Positions 8,924-17,089 of a stretch of DNA of 64,000 nucleotides are shown one piece after another (position 1 is the stretch's first letter; every line of letters starts with the position of its first letter). Location: positions 310,001 to 374,000 of the forward strand of contig NZ_PCPS01000002.1 in assembly GCF_002975405.1 (NCBI RefSeq), given 5' to 3'. Source of the stretch: Arthrobacter sp. MYb229 (GTDB taxonomy: Bacteria; Actinomycetota; Actinomycetes; Actinomycetales; Micrococcaceae). The translations under genes and the position numbers were made by a program. The notes beneath the pieces are model-generated. The model had not been told where the DNA came from. It searched no databases and worked only from the letters and a program-made list of their open reading frames with translations.

Positions 8924-9903
8924 AGTCCGAGTCCTTCCACGAGATCCGTGGTCGTGGCGATCTCCGCGTCGATGAATGCGTCGAGCTCATCGCCGACCAT
9001 GTAGCTGTCGGTCCAGTTATTCCGGGCCACGGCGTCCTTCCACTGCTCCGTGGCATGGAATTCGGCCACGATCTGCTGCAGTTCGGCCTTCTGCTCGGCG
9101 GTTATGCCCGGGGCGGCGACGTAGCCGCGCCAATTGGCCATGGCCGCGTCGACCCCGGCCTCCTTGAAGGTCGGCACATCCACGCCGGGCAGGCGCTCTT
9201 CGGAGGAGATCGCCAGGGCGCGCAGGCTTCCGGTCTCGATCTGGTCGGAGAGCTCGTTGTAGCCGGAAACGGCCGCGCTGGTGGTGCCCGAAAGCACCGA
9301 GGTGATCGCCTCGCCGCCGCCGGAGTAGGGAATGTAGTTGACCAGCTGCGGGTCGATGCCCACCTCGCGGGCGGCCATGCCCATCAGCAGGTGGTCGATG
9401 CCGCCGAGCGAACCGCCGGCGATGGAGGTTCCGCCCGGGTCTTTCTTCCAGGCTTCAACGAAGTCCGCCAGGGTCTCCAGCTCGGAGTCGCCGGGGACCA
9501 CGATCACCGCATAGTCATCGGCCAGCCGGGCAATCGGGGTGACGTCTTCCAGCGAGGTGCCCGAGTCGGCGAGTTCGATCGCGCCGATCATCACCCCGCC
9601 GGTGACCATCAGCATGTCCGAGCGGCCGGTCATCTGCGCGAACTGGCTCAGCCCGATGGTGCCGCCGGCACCGGGGACATTGACCACCTGCACGTTGTTG
9701 CTGATGCCATCGGATTTGATGGCCTGCTGCGCTTCGCGGGCAAAGCCGTCCCAGCCGCCGCCGGGAGAGGCCGGGGCCATGATCACGAGTTTCGCGCGCA
9801 CCGTGTTCTCGCCGCCCGAGGCGGCCGAGGTCACCAGCGCGAGCGTGGCGATCAGAACGCTGGCGACCAGGAAGGCCACGTTCTTAAAATTGAGTTTGCT
9901 CAT
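8920..9903 (-). CDS. tctC: Tricarboxylate-binding protein TctC
   Basis: The 327-residue protein has an N-terminal signal sequence (hydrophobic residues about 9-28 followed by TSAASGGE) and the Bug/TctC binding-protein fold: the PASPGGGWDGFAREAQQ loop and VVNVPGAGGTIGLSQFA are typical ligand-pocket segments. It captures a carboxylate outside the membrane and delivers it to TctAB. It heads the operon and is divergent from the sensor kinase gene, separated by a 152-base region with an inverted repeat that may bind the response regulator. Confidence 0.92.
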   Translation of the reverse strand: MSKLNFKNVAFLVASVLIATLALVTSAASGGENTVRAKLVIMAPASPGGGWDGFAREAQQAIKSDGISNNVQVVNVPGAGGTIGLSQFAQMTGRSDMLMVTGGVMIGAIELADSGTSLEDVTPIARLADDYAVIVVPGDSELETLADFVEAWKKDPGGTSIAGGSLGGIDHLLMGMAAREVGIDPQLVNYIPYSGGGEAITSVLSGTTSAAVSGYNELSDQIETGSLRALAISSEERLPGVDVPTFKEAGVDAAMANWRGYVAAPGITAEQKAELQQIVAEFHATEQWKDAVARNNWTDSYMVGDELDAFIDAEIATTTDLVEGLGL

Positions 9904-9977
9904 AGCTATCCGTAGGGTTCGAGTGATGAGGGGGATTCCGGCAGGCCGGAAGCGTCTTAGCTACGATCCCATGCAGT

Positions 9978-10011
9978 GATCCAAACCACTATCGAAAACG
10001 TGGTTTGGGTC
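9978..10011. promoter_or_regulatory. Inverted repeat between tctC and the two-component system
   Basis: Arms GATCCAAACCAC (9978-9989) and GTGGTTTGGGTC (10000-10011) pair over 12 positions with one mismatch, around a 10-base spacer, one helical turn. It lies centrally in the divergent region, a good candidate site for the DcuR/CitB-type regulator encoded at 11637. Confidence 0.6.
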
Positions 10012-10055
10012 ATAGGTGCCATAAGAAAAATAAAGTTAACGCCGGAAGGCAGGCC

Positions 10056-11633
10056 ATGAGACCCACCGCCACTCCGCTACCGCGCCGCCGTCGATTGCGC
10101 CTGCAGCTGGCCGGGCTGCAGGTGGTCATCGTCCTGGCCGTCGTGCTCGCGGTGGCGGTCGCGGTGATGGTGGTCGAGGACCAGCGGGTGCAGGACCAGG
10201 CCTATGCGCGGGTCGGCACGGTGGCCAGCCATGTGGGCAACGAGCCGGCGGTGATCGCCGCGCTGAACACCGAGGACGCCGCGCAGGTTATCGCGCCGAT
10301 CGCCCAGCTGGCCCGCGAGGTGTCCGGGGTGGACTACGTCGTGGTGGTGGGGCTGGATAACATCCGCCTTTCGCACCCGGACCCGGAGCAGATCGGCCGG
10401 CCGGTGTCCACCGATCATTCGCTGATGCGCCAGGGGGAGAGCTTTTCCGGGATCGAATCCGGAACGCTGGGCCCCACCCTGCGGGTGAAGGCGCCGATCC
10501 GCGCCGACGGCCAGATCATCGGCACGATCTCCGTGGGGATCCTGCAAAGCGAGGTGCGTGCCCAGCTGAACTCCATCGTGGTGGGCTTCGCCCCGTGGAT
10601 TCTGGGCGCCGCCGGCCTGGGCACGCTGCTCAGCCTGTCCGCGGCGCGCGCCATTCGCCGCCGCATCTTCGGGGTGGAGCCCGATGAGGTCCCGGGCCTG
10701 CTCCAGTCGCAGAATGCGCTGCTCTACGCGGTGAGCGACGGGGTGCTCGGCGTGGGACCCGCGGGGCGGATCACCCTGTGCAACGGGGAGGCCGAGACGC
10801 TGCTCGGATTGCGCGAATCGGTGGTGGGCCGCATCGCCGAGGAGGTGCTGGACCCGCTGCTCGGCACGATGCCCGAGGAGGGGGCCCGGCAGGTGCTGGT
10901 GGGCGAACGGGTGCTGGTGGTCTCGCGGCGCAATGCGGTGGCCGGAGCTGCCCGGGCCGATGCAGGTTATACGCTGACCCTGCGCGACCGCACCGCGCTG
11001 GAGGCTTCGCTGCGCGAGCTGGCCGGCCAGCGCGGACTGGCCGATGCCCTGCGCGCGCAGACCCACGAGTTCGCCAACCGGCTGCATGTGCTCTCCGGCT
11101 ACCTGTCCGTCGGCGCGCACCAGAAAGCGCAGGAATACATAACCCGGATCGCCGGTCCGCAGGAGCGCACCGCGGTGGAACTTCCGGACCCCGGGTTGGC
11201 CGGGGTGCTTTCGGCCAATGCCGCGGTGGCCCGGGAACATGGGGTGTCCTTCGAGGTGTCGGCGCAGTCGCTGGTCGCGGCGGGCGCCGGGGCCGACGGC
11301 GACCTGCTGACCGTGCTGGGCAATCTGCTCAGCAACGCGATCGAGGCGGCCGGCGACGGGGGCCGGGTCGAGGTCTTTGTCCGGCTGGCCGGGCAGCAGG
11401 CCGAACTGCGGGTGGAGGACAGCGGCCCCGGGGTGCCCCCGGAGCAAGCCGAACGCATCTTCACCCGCGGAGTCAGCGCCAAGGATCAAAGCACGCAGCC
11501 CCATGGGATCGGGCTGGCCCTGGTCCAGCGGATTATCCAGCGCAGAGGTGGGACAATCGAGGTTGGAGACTCCGCGCTGGGTGGCGCGCAATTCGCCGCC
11601 CGGTGGCCGGCGGCAACAGGGCAGGGGAACTAA
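10056..11633 (+). CDS. DcuS/CitA-type sensor histidine kinase
   Basis: The 525-residue protein has a first helix at about 15-40, an extracytoplasmic PDC/CitAP sensor domain to about 175 (with GVDYVVVVGLDNIRLSHP), a second helix at about 178-198, a PAS domain, and a SpoOB-type kinase core: RAQTHEFANRLH supplies the phospho-histidine, LLSNAIEAA the N-box, DSGPGVP and GIGLALV the ATP lid. I choose ATG 10056 because GGAAGG lies before it. It sits in one operon with the response regulator (3-base gap) and is divergent from tctCBA, so it probably senses the carboxylate imported by that system. Confidence 0.9.
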   Translation: MRPTATPLPRRRRLRLQLAGLQVVIVLAVVLAVAVAVMVVEDQRVQDQAYARVGTVASHVGNEPAVIAALNTEDAAQVIAPIAQLAREVSGVDYVVVVGLDNIRLSHPDPEQIGRPVSTDHSLMRQGESFSGIESGTLGPTLRVKAPIRADGQIIGTISVGILQSEVRAQLNSIVVGFAPWILGAAGLGTLLSLSAARAIRRRIFGVEPDEVPGLLQSQNALLYAVSDGVLGVGPAGRITLCNGEAETLLGLRESVVGRIAEEVLDPLLGTMPEEGARQVLVGERVLVVSRRNAVAGAARADAGYTLTLRDRTALEASLRELAGQRGLADALRAQTHEFANRLHVLSGYLSVGAHQKAQEYITRIAGPQERTAVELPDPGLAGVLSANAAVAREHGVSFEVSAQSLVAAGAGADGDLLTVLGNLLSNAIEAAGDGGRVEVFVRLAGQQAELRVEDSGPGVPPEQAERIFTRGVSAKDQSTQPHGIGLALVQRIIQRRGGTIEVGDSALGGAQFAARWPAATGQGN

Positions 11634-11636
11634 GCT

Positions 11637-12338
11637 ATGCGCCAGATCGAAACGCTGATCGTCGACGACGACCCGGATGTGCTGGCCATGCACGAACTTT
11701 TTGTTGCATCCACCGACGGATTCCGTGTCGCGGCCACCGCCACCCGCGCCGCGGAGGCGCTGGCCTGCCTGGAGGCGAATGCGGGAATCGAGCTGATCCT
11801 GCTCGACGTGCACCTGCCGGACGGAAATGGCGTCGAGGTCCTCGCCGAGGTGCGCGCCCGGTTCAGCCAGGTGGGGGTCATCATGATCACCGCAGCCGCC
11901 GATGCGCCCACGGTGCGCGGAGCCATCGGCCAGGGGATCGACGGGTACCTGGTCAAGCCTTTCGCCGTCGGGGAATTCCGCAGGCGGCTGGACCTGTTCC
12001 GCCAGGCGCGGATCGCCGCGCCGGAACGCTTGGCCCAGTCGGATATCGACGTGCTGCTGCGCGAAGAGGCCGAATCGACGGGATCCGGGCCGGCGCCGGC
12101 CCCGACCGGCAGCCTGCCCAAGGGCTACGCGCAGGCCACCCTGGATCTCATCGCCGACGCGGTGCGCGGGGTGGACGCGGATATTTCGGCGGCCGAGGTC
12201 GCCGAGGCCTGCGGGGTCTCCCGGGTCAGCGCCCGGCGGTATCTGGACCTGCTGGAGCGGCGCGGACAGGTGGAACTGCGCCCGCGCTATGGTTCGGCGG
12301 GGCGCCCGGAACACCGCTATCGCTGGGTTCGCCGCTGA
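11637..12338 (+). CDS. CitB/DcuR-family response regulator
   Basis: A 233-residue regulator: an N-terminal receiver domain with the acidic pocket (D10-D12), phospho-acceptor D57 and conserved K107 (YLVKPF), then a C-terminal helix-turn-helix of the CitB type (about residues 165-215, ADISAAEVAEACGVSRVSARRYLDLL). Likely target is the inverted repeat at 9978-10011 upstream of tctCBA. The stop overlaps a 16-base palindrome at 12337-12352. Confidence 0.9.
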   Translation: MRQIETLIVDDDPDVLAMHELFVASTDGFRVAATATRAAEALACLEANAGIELILLDVHLPDGNGVEVLAEVRARFSQVGVIMITAAADAPTVRGAIGQGIDGYLVKPFAVGEFRRRLDLFRQARIAAPERLAQSDIDVLLREEAESTGSGPAPAPTGSLPKGYAQATLDLIADAVRGVDADISAAEVAEACGVSRVSARRYLDLLERRGQVELRPRYGSAGRPEHRYRWVRR

Positions 12339-12352
12339 GCCGCCGGCGGCTC
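12337..12352. terminator. Short GC palindrome between convergent genes
   Basis: Perfect 16-base palindrome (GAGCCGCC and its complement) starting inside the response-regulator stop codon and ending eight bases before the converging gene's stop. It has no loop or T-run, so a terminator role is uncertain. Confidence 0.35.
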
Positions 12353-12359
12353 GCGGCTG

Positions 12360-12938
12360 TCAGCTGCCCTCGTTCCCATGTTTCTTTGACTCCCCGCGGG
12401 CTTTCTTCTTGTAGTACCGCTCCCGTGCCTTGTGGCCAGCTTGGCGTTTGATCTCCGCGGCATCTTCCGCGAAATATTCACTAGTCATCGCCTTGAAATC
12501 CTGGAACTTGGCTTGCTCCTCTTCCGGGGTTGGCCCGGGCTCCCAACTTCGCAGCCAGAGCACTTCGCTGGTGTTGATCACCGCAACGATGGCAGTTATC
12601 AACACGGCTGCATCCATGGCTCCGGTGACTGCGAACGCAGAAGCGAACGCGATCAACACCGACGCCGACAGCGGGAGCAGCACGTAGCCGAGCCCGCCGG
12701 GAGCGGCCCGATATTCCCGCACAACTATTGGGCGCTCGATGACGGCGCCGAGCACCTCCGAAACCACGAACGACACGATCAAGGCAATAACGAGTTTGCC
12801 GAAGGTCGCGTCCACGCTGATGAACCATGTGCACAGCCAGGCAACGGCCAGGGCCAGAAGTCCTTTCACCGCACCCGTCGTCAGTCGTCCCGCGATGGCG
12901 TTCCCGAGCGTCGGAAACCTGATTTCATCTGCACTCAT
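12360..12938 (-). CDS. Hypothetical membrane protein
   Basis: A 192-residue protein of no family I recognise. It has two helices early (about residues 25-45 and 50-70), two more after a GGLGYVLLPLSAS segment (about 85-125), and a charged cytoplasmic-looking tail rich in K, R and E (ERYYKKKARGESKKHG). The start at ATG 12938 has AGGA upstream; a longer reading to 13250 would run through the decayed gene before it in a different frame. The decayed gene's TAA lies one base before this ATG, so the two were probably once coupled. Confidence 0.65.
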   Translation of the reverse strand: MSADEIRFPTLGNAIAGRLTTGAVKGLLALAVAWLCTWFISVDATFGKLVIALIVSFVVSEVLGAVIERPIVVREYRAAPGGLGYVLLPLSASVLIAFASAFAVTGAMDAAVLITAIVAVINTSEVLWLRSWEPGPTPEEEQAKFQDFKAMTSEYFAEDAAEIKRQAGHKARERYYKKKARGESKKHGNEGS

Positions 12939-12939
12939 T

Positions 12940-13324
12940 TTAATCCTGCCTACTACTTTTCTTACGCGGAACAGGCGGTGGCAGCGCCATCTGGGCCAAG
13001 AACTGCTTGCTGGCATCTGCAGTTCCTTGGCCCATCTGCGCGCTGAATGAACCACCGCGAATCGCGCCCCAGATTCCTTTGGCCCGCGCGTTGGCTCGTG
13101 GGGTCGGCTGTTTCTGGATCTTCTGGCAGGGATTCCAATGTCCGGATAAGTGCGCCTAACCCGGCAGCTGGCATTGCAGCAGCTCCTGCTTGCGCATGCC
13201 GAAGCAGGAGTGGCAACCGTATCGGCAATCGACGCCCTGGCTTCCTGCACAAGGTAGATTCCCCGTCAGCGAGTTTTTGCGCTTCAACAAAATGGCAGCG
13301 CCCAACTACCGGTGTTCGTGACAT
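12940..13324 (-). pseudogene. Decayed gene upstream of the membrane protein gene
   Basis: Coding-like pieces occur in different frames along the minus strand. The last part, ending at TAA 12940-12942, reads KGIWGAIRGGSFSAQMGQG then ADASKQFLAQMALPPPVPRK, clearly protein-like. Further upstream, plausible pieces are AGLGALIRTLESLPEDPETA (another frame) and IYLVQEARASIADTVATPAS (a third frame), preceded by FVEAQKLADGE. At least two or three frameshifts would be needed to join them. I cannot name the family. Its tail abuts the membrane protein gene, suggesting an old two-gene unit. Confidence 0.45.
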
Positions 13325-13378
13325 GTTGGTGCATTGCGCATTCGAAAGTTTCCTTGTCGATTAGTCTCCTTTAAGACC

Positions 13379-13585
13379 CTAGCCCTGATTAATTACCCTA
13401 GTCAACGAGCCGCCCTCATCCTTTAGTGGGAAGGGAGGCTGAAACTCGCACCGCTGATTCATGGATCCTGCGGAAAAGATGACGCATCCACCGGAGAGGA
13501 GGGATTGCAGCAAAAGCGAGAGGACCACCACAATGCGGGCGTATTGCCGGTGCAGTGGGTGGTCCTGATCGGTGACTTGATCCAT
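13379..13585 (-). CDS. Small hypothetical ORF with one hydrophobic segment
   Basis: A 68-codon ORF with a hydrophobic stretch (about residues 17-37, IVVVLSLLLQSLLSGGCVIF) that could be a membrane anchor or a weak lipoprotein signal (SGGC). No convincing ribosome site lies before its ATG, and the surrounding DNA is decayed, so it may not be expressed. The rest of 13325-13702 shows nothing else I can support. Confidence 0.25.
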   Translation of the reverse strand: MDQVTDQDHPLHRQYARIVVVLSLLLQSLLSGGCVIFSAGSMNQRCEFQPPFPLKDEGGSLTRVINQG

Positions 13586-13702
13586 CCGAGGCGAGGCTTG
13601 CCTGGAACCCGCTGGGCTGGAGTGCGTGGATTCGTCCCCTGCGCTGATCGTGATATCGCACTTCTGCGCCTGCTCTGGTGGTTTGCGAGACGCTGAGTTT
13701 GC

Positions 13703-14524
13703 CTAGCCGTCTTCGAGATGCTTGGCGGCGGCCAGCGTTACCCGTGCCTGGCGCAGTAGCGGTTCATCGACCATCTGGCCTTCAAAGGCGAAGACCCCCG
13801 GATTGGTTTCGGCCGCGGCGAGGATCCGTTTGGCCCGCTCGAGCTCGGCCTGGCCGGGCCGGAAGGCTGCACGGATCACCGGCATCTGATTCGGATGGAT
13901 GGAGGCCTTGGCGGCGAAGCCCGAGGCCTTGGCATCTCGCGCTTCGGCCAAGAGCCCCGCGGTATCCGGAATATCCAGGTAGACCGAGTCGATCGCTGCC
14001 TTGCCCTGGGCTACCGAGTGCAGCAGCACCTGGGAACGGGCGAAGCGTGCCACCTCGCGGTAGTTCCCCGCTTCCGTGCGCGAAGAGGTTCCGCCCAGCG
14101 AAGCCATGAGATCTTCGGCCCCCCACATCACCGCGACCACATTGCGAGCCGCCGCGATCTCGGAGACGCTGGTGATGCCCTTCGCTGTTTCGCACAGCGC
14201 AACCACCTCGTAGCCTTGCAAGCGCGCCGGATCGGCGGCCGATTCGCTCTTGGGCAGCATCACCGTGCGGTAGGCGGTCAGCCTCAGCGCCGCCAGATCC
14301 GCAGTGAAGAACTCGGAGTCCGCCGGATTGACCCGCACGATGGTCCGTGCCGGATCCAGGGCGCTGTCCAGCAGCGCCCGGCGGGCGGAGTCCTTGCTTT
14401 CCGGCGCCACGGCATCTTCCAAGTCGATGATGACCGCGTCGGCGCGTGCGGCGGCCTTGGCATAGCGCTCGGGGCGGTCCGCCGGGCAGAAGAGAATCGC
14501 GGGGCCCATGGCGAAGCTACTCAT
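13703..14524 (-). CDS. CitE-like HpcH/HpaI aldolase (acyl-CoA lyase)
   Basis: This 273-residue TIM-barrel protein has the CitE family markers: LFCPADRPERY, ADAVIIDLEDAVAP (metal-binding acidic residues) at about 30-43, RVNP, LPKSES and ALCETAKG. It is last in an operon with a biotin-dependent carboxylase and a MaoC hydratase. The same association in Mycobacterium tuberculosis (accA1/accD1, Rv2499c, Rv2498c) has been linked to leucine catabolism, with Rv2498c described as a stereospecific 3-hydroxyacyl-CoA lyase; I infer a similar role, cleaving HMG-CoA or a relative. It overlaps the maoC stop by eight bases. Confidence 0.82.
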   Translation of the reverse strand: MSSFAMGPAILFCPADRPERYAKAAARADAVIIDLEDAVAPESKDSARRALLDSALDPARTIVRVNPADSEFFTADLAALRLTAYRTVMLPKSESAADPARLQGYEVVALCETAKGITSVSEIAAARNVVAVMWGAEDLMASLGGTSSRTEAGNYREVARFARSQVLLHSVAQGKAAIDSVYLDIPDTAGLLAEARDAKASGFAAKASIHPNQMPVIRAAFRPGQAELERAKRILAAAETNPGVFAFEGQMVDEPLLRQARVTLAAAKHLEDG

Positions 14525-15041
14525 TTGCGGCGGCTTCAGTGGAATCCAGGGAGTCCAAGTGCGCTTGCCGGGTCCACATCAGGCAGGTGCGGGTCGCGGT
14601 GGCGACGATGTCCCCGTGCTGGTTCCGCCCGGTGTGGGTCATCGAGGCCAGACCTTGTCCGGGGCGGGACTTCGACTCGCGCAGGGCGGTGACCTCGGTT
14701 TCGGTGTAGAGGGTGTCCCCGTGGAACATGGGGTGCGGGAATTTCACATCATTGATTCCCAGCTGCCCCACGATGGTGCCCTCGGTGAGCTGCCCCACCG
14801 ATTGGCCGATCATGGTGCTCAAGGTCAGCAAGGAATTCACCAGCGGCTTGCCGAACGGCTGGGTTGCGGCCCACGCCGCGTCGAGGTGCAAACCTTGATT
14901 GTTCATGGTCATGGTGGTGAACTGCACGTTGTCGGCCTCGGTGAGCGTGCGCCCGGGCTTATGCACATATGCGGCCCCGAGCTTCAGCTCATCGAAGTAC
15001 AGTCCGCGCTGTTCGAAACGTTGTTGCGTAGGCTCGCTCAT
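14517..15041 (-). CDS. MaoC-family acyl-CoA hydratase
   Basis: A 174-residue hot-dog-fold protein with MaoC features: TLTEADNVQFTTMTMN near residue 33 (the hydratase aspartate region) and FPHPMFHGDTLYTETEV. ATG 15041 overlaps the carboxylase stop (ATGA, 15038-15041), which excludes a longer start. In this operon it would hydrate the product of the carboxylase, 3-methylglutaconyl-CoA or a related enoyl-CoA, before the CitE-like lyase acts. Confidence 0.85.
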   Translation of the reverse strand: MSEPTQQRFEQRGLYFDELKLGAAYVHKPGRTLTEADNVQFTTMTMNNQGLHLDAAWAATQPFGKPLVNSLLTLSTMIGQSVGQLTEGTIVGQLGINDVKFPHPMFHGDTLYTETEVTALRESKSRPGQGLASMTHTGRNQHGDIVATATRTCLMWTRQAHLDSLDSTEAAANE

Positions 15042-17074
15042 GCGTTTTGCTCCTGAATTTGTGGTTCCACCGTGGCCACCAGCTGCTTGGCCTTCACCAG
15101 ATCGCCGACGTTCAGCCCGGTCATGCGCACCGTGCCGGTCGCCGGGGAAAGCAGCTGGTGCTCCATTTTCATTGCCTCGATGCTGACCAGCAGCTGCCCC
15201 TCGGACACCTGTTCGCCGTCGGCTACCTGGACCGAGATCACGGTGCCGGGCATCGGGGTCTCGACATGCGGGGAGAACGTGCCCGACGCCTTGGCCAGCG
15301 TGGCCAGGTGCCGTTCGAGCACCTCTTCGCGGGGGAGCTTGCGCACCGCTCCGGTCCACCCGTCTTCGCTGAGCCACAAGGTGCCGTCCGCGGCGAACGC
15401 GTGGTGAATCCCGGTGCGCTGCCCGTTGATGGAGTAGTTCCCGGAGCCCAGATCCCGCACCGCATACTCGTCCCCGGCAAGCAGAATGCGGCTTGAGCTG
15501 TCCCCGCCGTGCACGGTGAGCGCAACTTGCTGCTCTTGCACTTCATAGTGCTGCGGTGTCCCGTGGTTGTGCTGCGCCCGCCAGCCGTCGCGGCGGGTCC
15601 ACGGGGTATCCGCGGTGTGCAGCCGGCCGTGCTCCAAATGGGCCGCCAGCGCCAGCTCGCGCGCGCCGGGGGACCGGAAGGAGAACTCGTGCATCTTCCG
15701 TTCGATCAGGTTCGTGTCCAGCCGCCCGGCCGCCACGTCCGCGTCGGCCAGCAGCAGGCGCAGGTATTCGCTGTTGGTCAGCACGCCGAGCACCACGCAT
15801 CGGGACAGGGCGCGGTCAAGCCGGGATAAGGCCTCGGTGCGGTTTTCGCCCCAGGCGATGAGCTTGGCCAGCATCGGGTCGTAGTGCGCGCTGATTTCGA
15901 GTCCATCGCGCAGCGAGCTGTCCACGCGCAAGTGTTCGCCGGCCGGTTCGCTGACCCGCAGGATGGTTCCGACCGAAGGAAGGAACCCTTCCGCGGGGTC
16001 CTCGGCGTAGAGCCGTGCCTCGATGGCATGCCCGGTGAGCGTGACATCGCGCTGGGCGAAGTCCAGTCGCTGCCCGGCGGCGATGCGCACCTGCCAGTCC
16101 ACCAGGTCCAGCCGGTTGCCGTTGACCCTGGCGACCTCTTCGGTGACCGGATGCTCCACCTGCAGCCGGGTGTTCATTTCCATGAAGAAGAACTCGTCCG
16201 GGTTCTCGTCGCTGACCAGGAATTCGACGGTTCCCGCACCCACGTAACCCACCGACTCTGCGGCGGCCACGGCCGCCGCCCCGATGCGTGCGCGGATTTG
16301 CGCGCCCTGCTCGAGGTTCTCGAACAGCGGAGCCGGAGCTTCTTCGATCACCTTCTGATGCCGGCGCTGCAGCGAGCATTCACGTTCGCCCAGGTGCACG
16401 GTATTGCCGTGCGCATCGGCCAGGATCTGCACCTCGATATGGCGCGGGTTGCGCACCAGGCGTTCGAGGAACAAGGTTTCGTCTCCGAAGGCGTTGCGCG
16501 CGGTTCGCCGCGCGCTGGCCAGTGCTTCGGGAAGCTGGTCCGGGGATTCGACGGCGAACATTCCCTTGCCGCCGCCGCCCGCGGAGGGTTTGATCAGCAG
16601 CGGGAAGCCTACCTGTTCGGCGGCCTCGTGCAGCTGGGCATCGCTCAGCCCGGGCTCGGCGATGCCCGGCACGACGGGCACCTGGTGGGAGAGCACGTGA
16701 TTCTTCGAGCGGATCTTGTCGCCCATGAGGTTGATCGAGTTCACCGGAGGCCCGATAAAGGTGATTCCGGCGTCCTGAAGGGCGCGGGCGAACTCCACGT
16801 TTTCGGAGAGGAAACCGTATCCGGGGTGGACCGCCTGAGCGCCGGTGTCCTTGCAGGCTTGGAGCACCGCGGGGATGCTGAGGTAGCTCTCATTGGCAGG
16901 GGAAGCCCCGATGCGCACGGCGGTATCGGCCTCGCGCACGTGCAGCGCCCCGGCATCCGCGTCCGAGTACACCGCCACCGAACGGATCCCCAGGGTGCGC
17001 AGGGTGCGGATGATGCGTACGGCGATTTCGCCGCGGTTGGCGATGAGGACCGTGTCAAATAGTTTTGTATCCAT
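15038..17074 (-). CDS. Acyl-CoA carboxylase alpha subunit (biotin carboxylase + BCCP)
   Basis: At 678 residues it fuses a biotin carboxylase (about 1-450: ANRGEIAVRIIRTLR, the ATP-grasp glycine loop KPSAGGGGKGM, EMNTRLQVEHPVTE) to a BT linker and a C-terminal biotinyl domain with EAMKMEH, biotin lysine about K636. Paired with the carboxyltransferase 15 bases upstream, a TetR gene, MaoC and CitE-like lyase, it is best read as methylcrotonyl-CoA carboxylase (AccA1/MccA type) of leucine degradation, although geranyl- or propionyl-CoA specificity cannot be excluded. Confidence 0.9.
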   Translation of the reverse strand: MDTKLFDTVLIANRGEIAVRIIRTLRTLGIRSVAVYSDADAGALHVREADTAVRIGASPANESYLSIPAVLQACKDTGAQAVHPGYGFLSENVEFARALQDAGITFIGPPVNSINLMGDKIRSKNHVLSHQVPVVPGIAEPGLSDAQLHEAAEQVGFPLLIKPSAGGGGKGMFAVESPDQLPEALASARRTARNAFGDETLFLERLVRNPRHIEVQILADAHGNTVHLGERECSLQRRHQKVIEEAPAPLFENLEQGAQIRARIGAAAVAAAESVGYVGAGTVEFLVSDENPDEFFFMEMNTRLQVEHPVTEEVARVNGNRLDLVDWQVRIAAGQRLDFAQRDVTLTGHAIEARLYAEDPAEGFLPSVGTILRVSEPAGEHLRVDSSLRDGLEISAHYDPMLAKLIAWGENRTEALSRLDRALSRCVVLGVLTNSEYLRLLLADADVAAGRLDTNLIERKMHEFSFRSPGARELALAAHLEHGRLHTADTPWTRRDGWRAQHNHGTPQHYEVQEQQVALTVHGGDSSSRILLAGDEYAVRDLGSGNYSINGQRTGIHHAFAADGTLWLSEDGWTGAVRKLPREEVLERHLATLAKASGTFSPHVETPMPGTVISVQVADGEQVSEGQLLVSIEAMKMEHQLLSPATGTVRMTGLNVGDLVKAKQLVATVEPQIQEQNA

Positions 17075-17089
17075 GATTGTCTCCTCGCG

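Noticed and set aside
10077-12314. 745-codon ORF antisense to the two-component genes
   Set aside because: Spans two well-supported genes in opposite orientation and reads as compositional noise.
12939-13250. N-terminal extension of the membrane protein at 12360-12938
   Set aside because: No ribosome site, different composition, and it crosses the stop and frames of the decayed gene.
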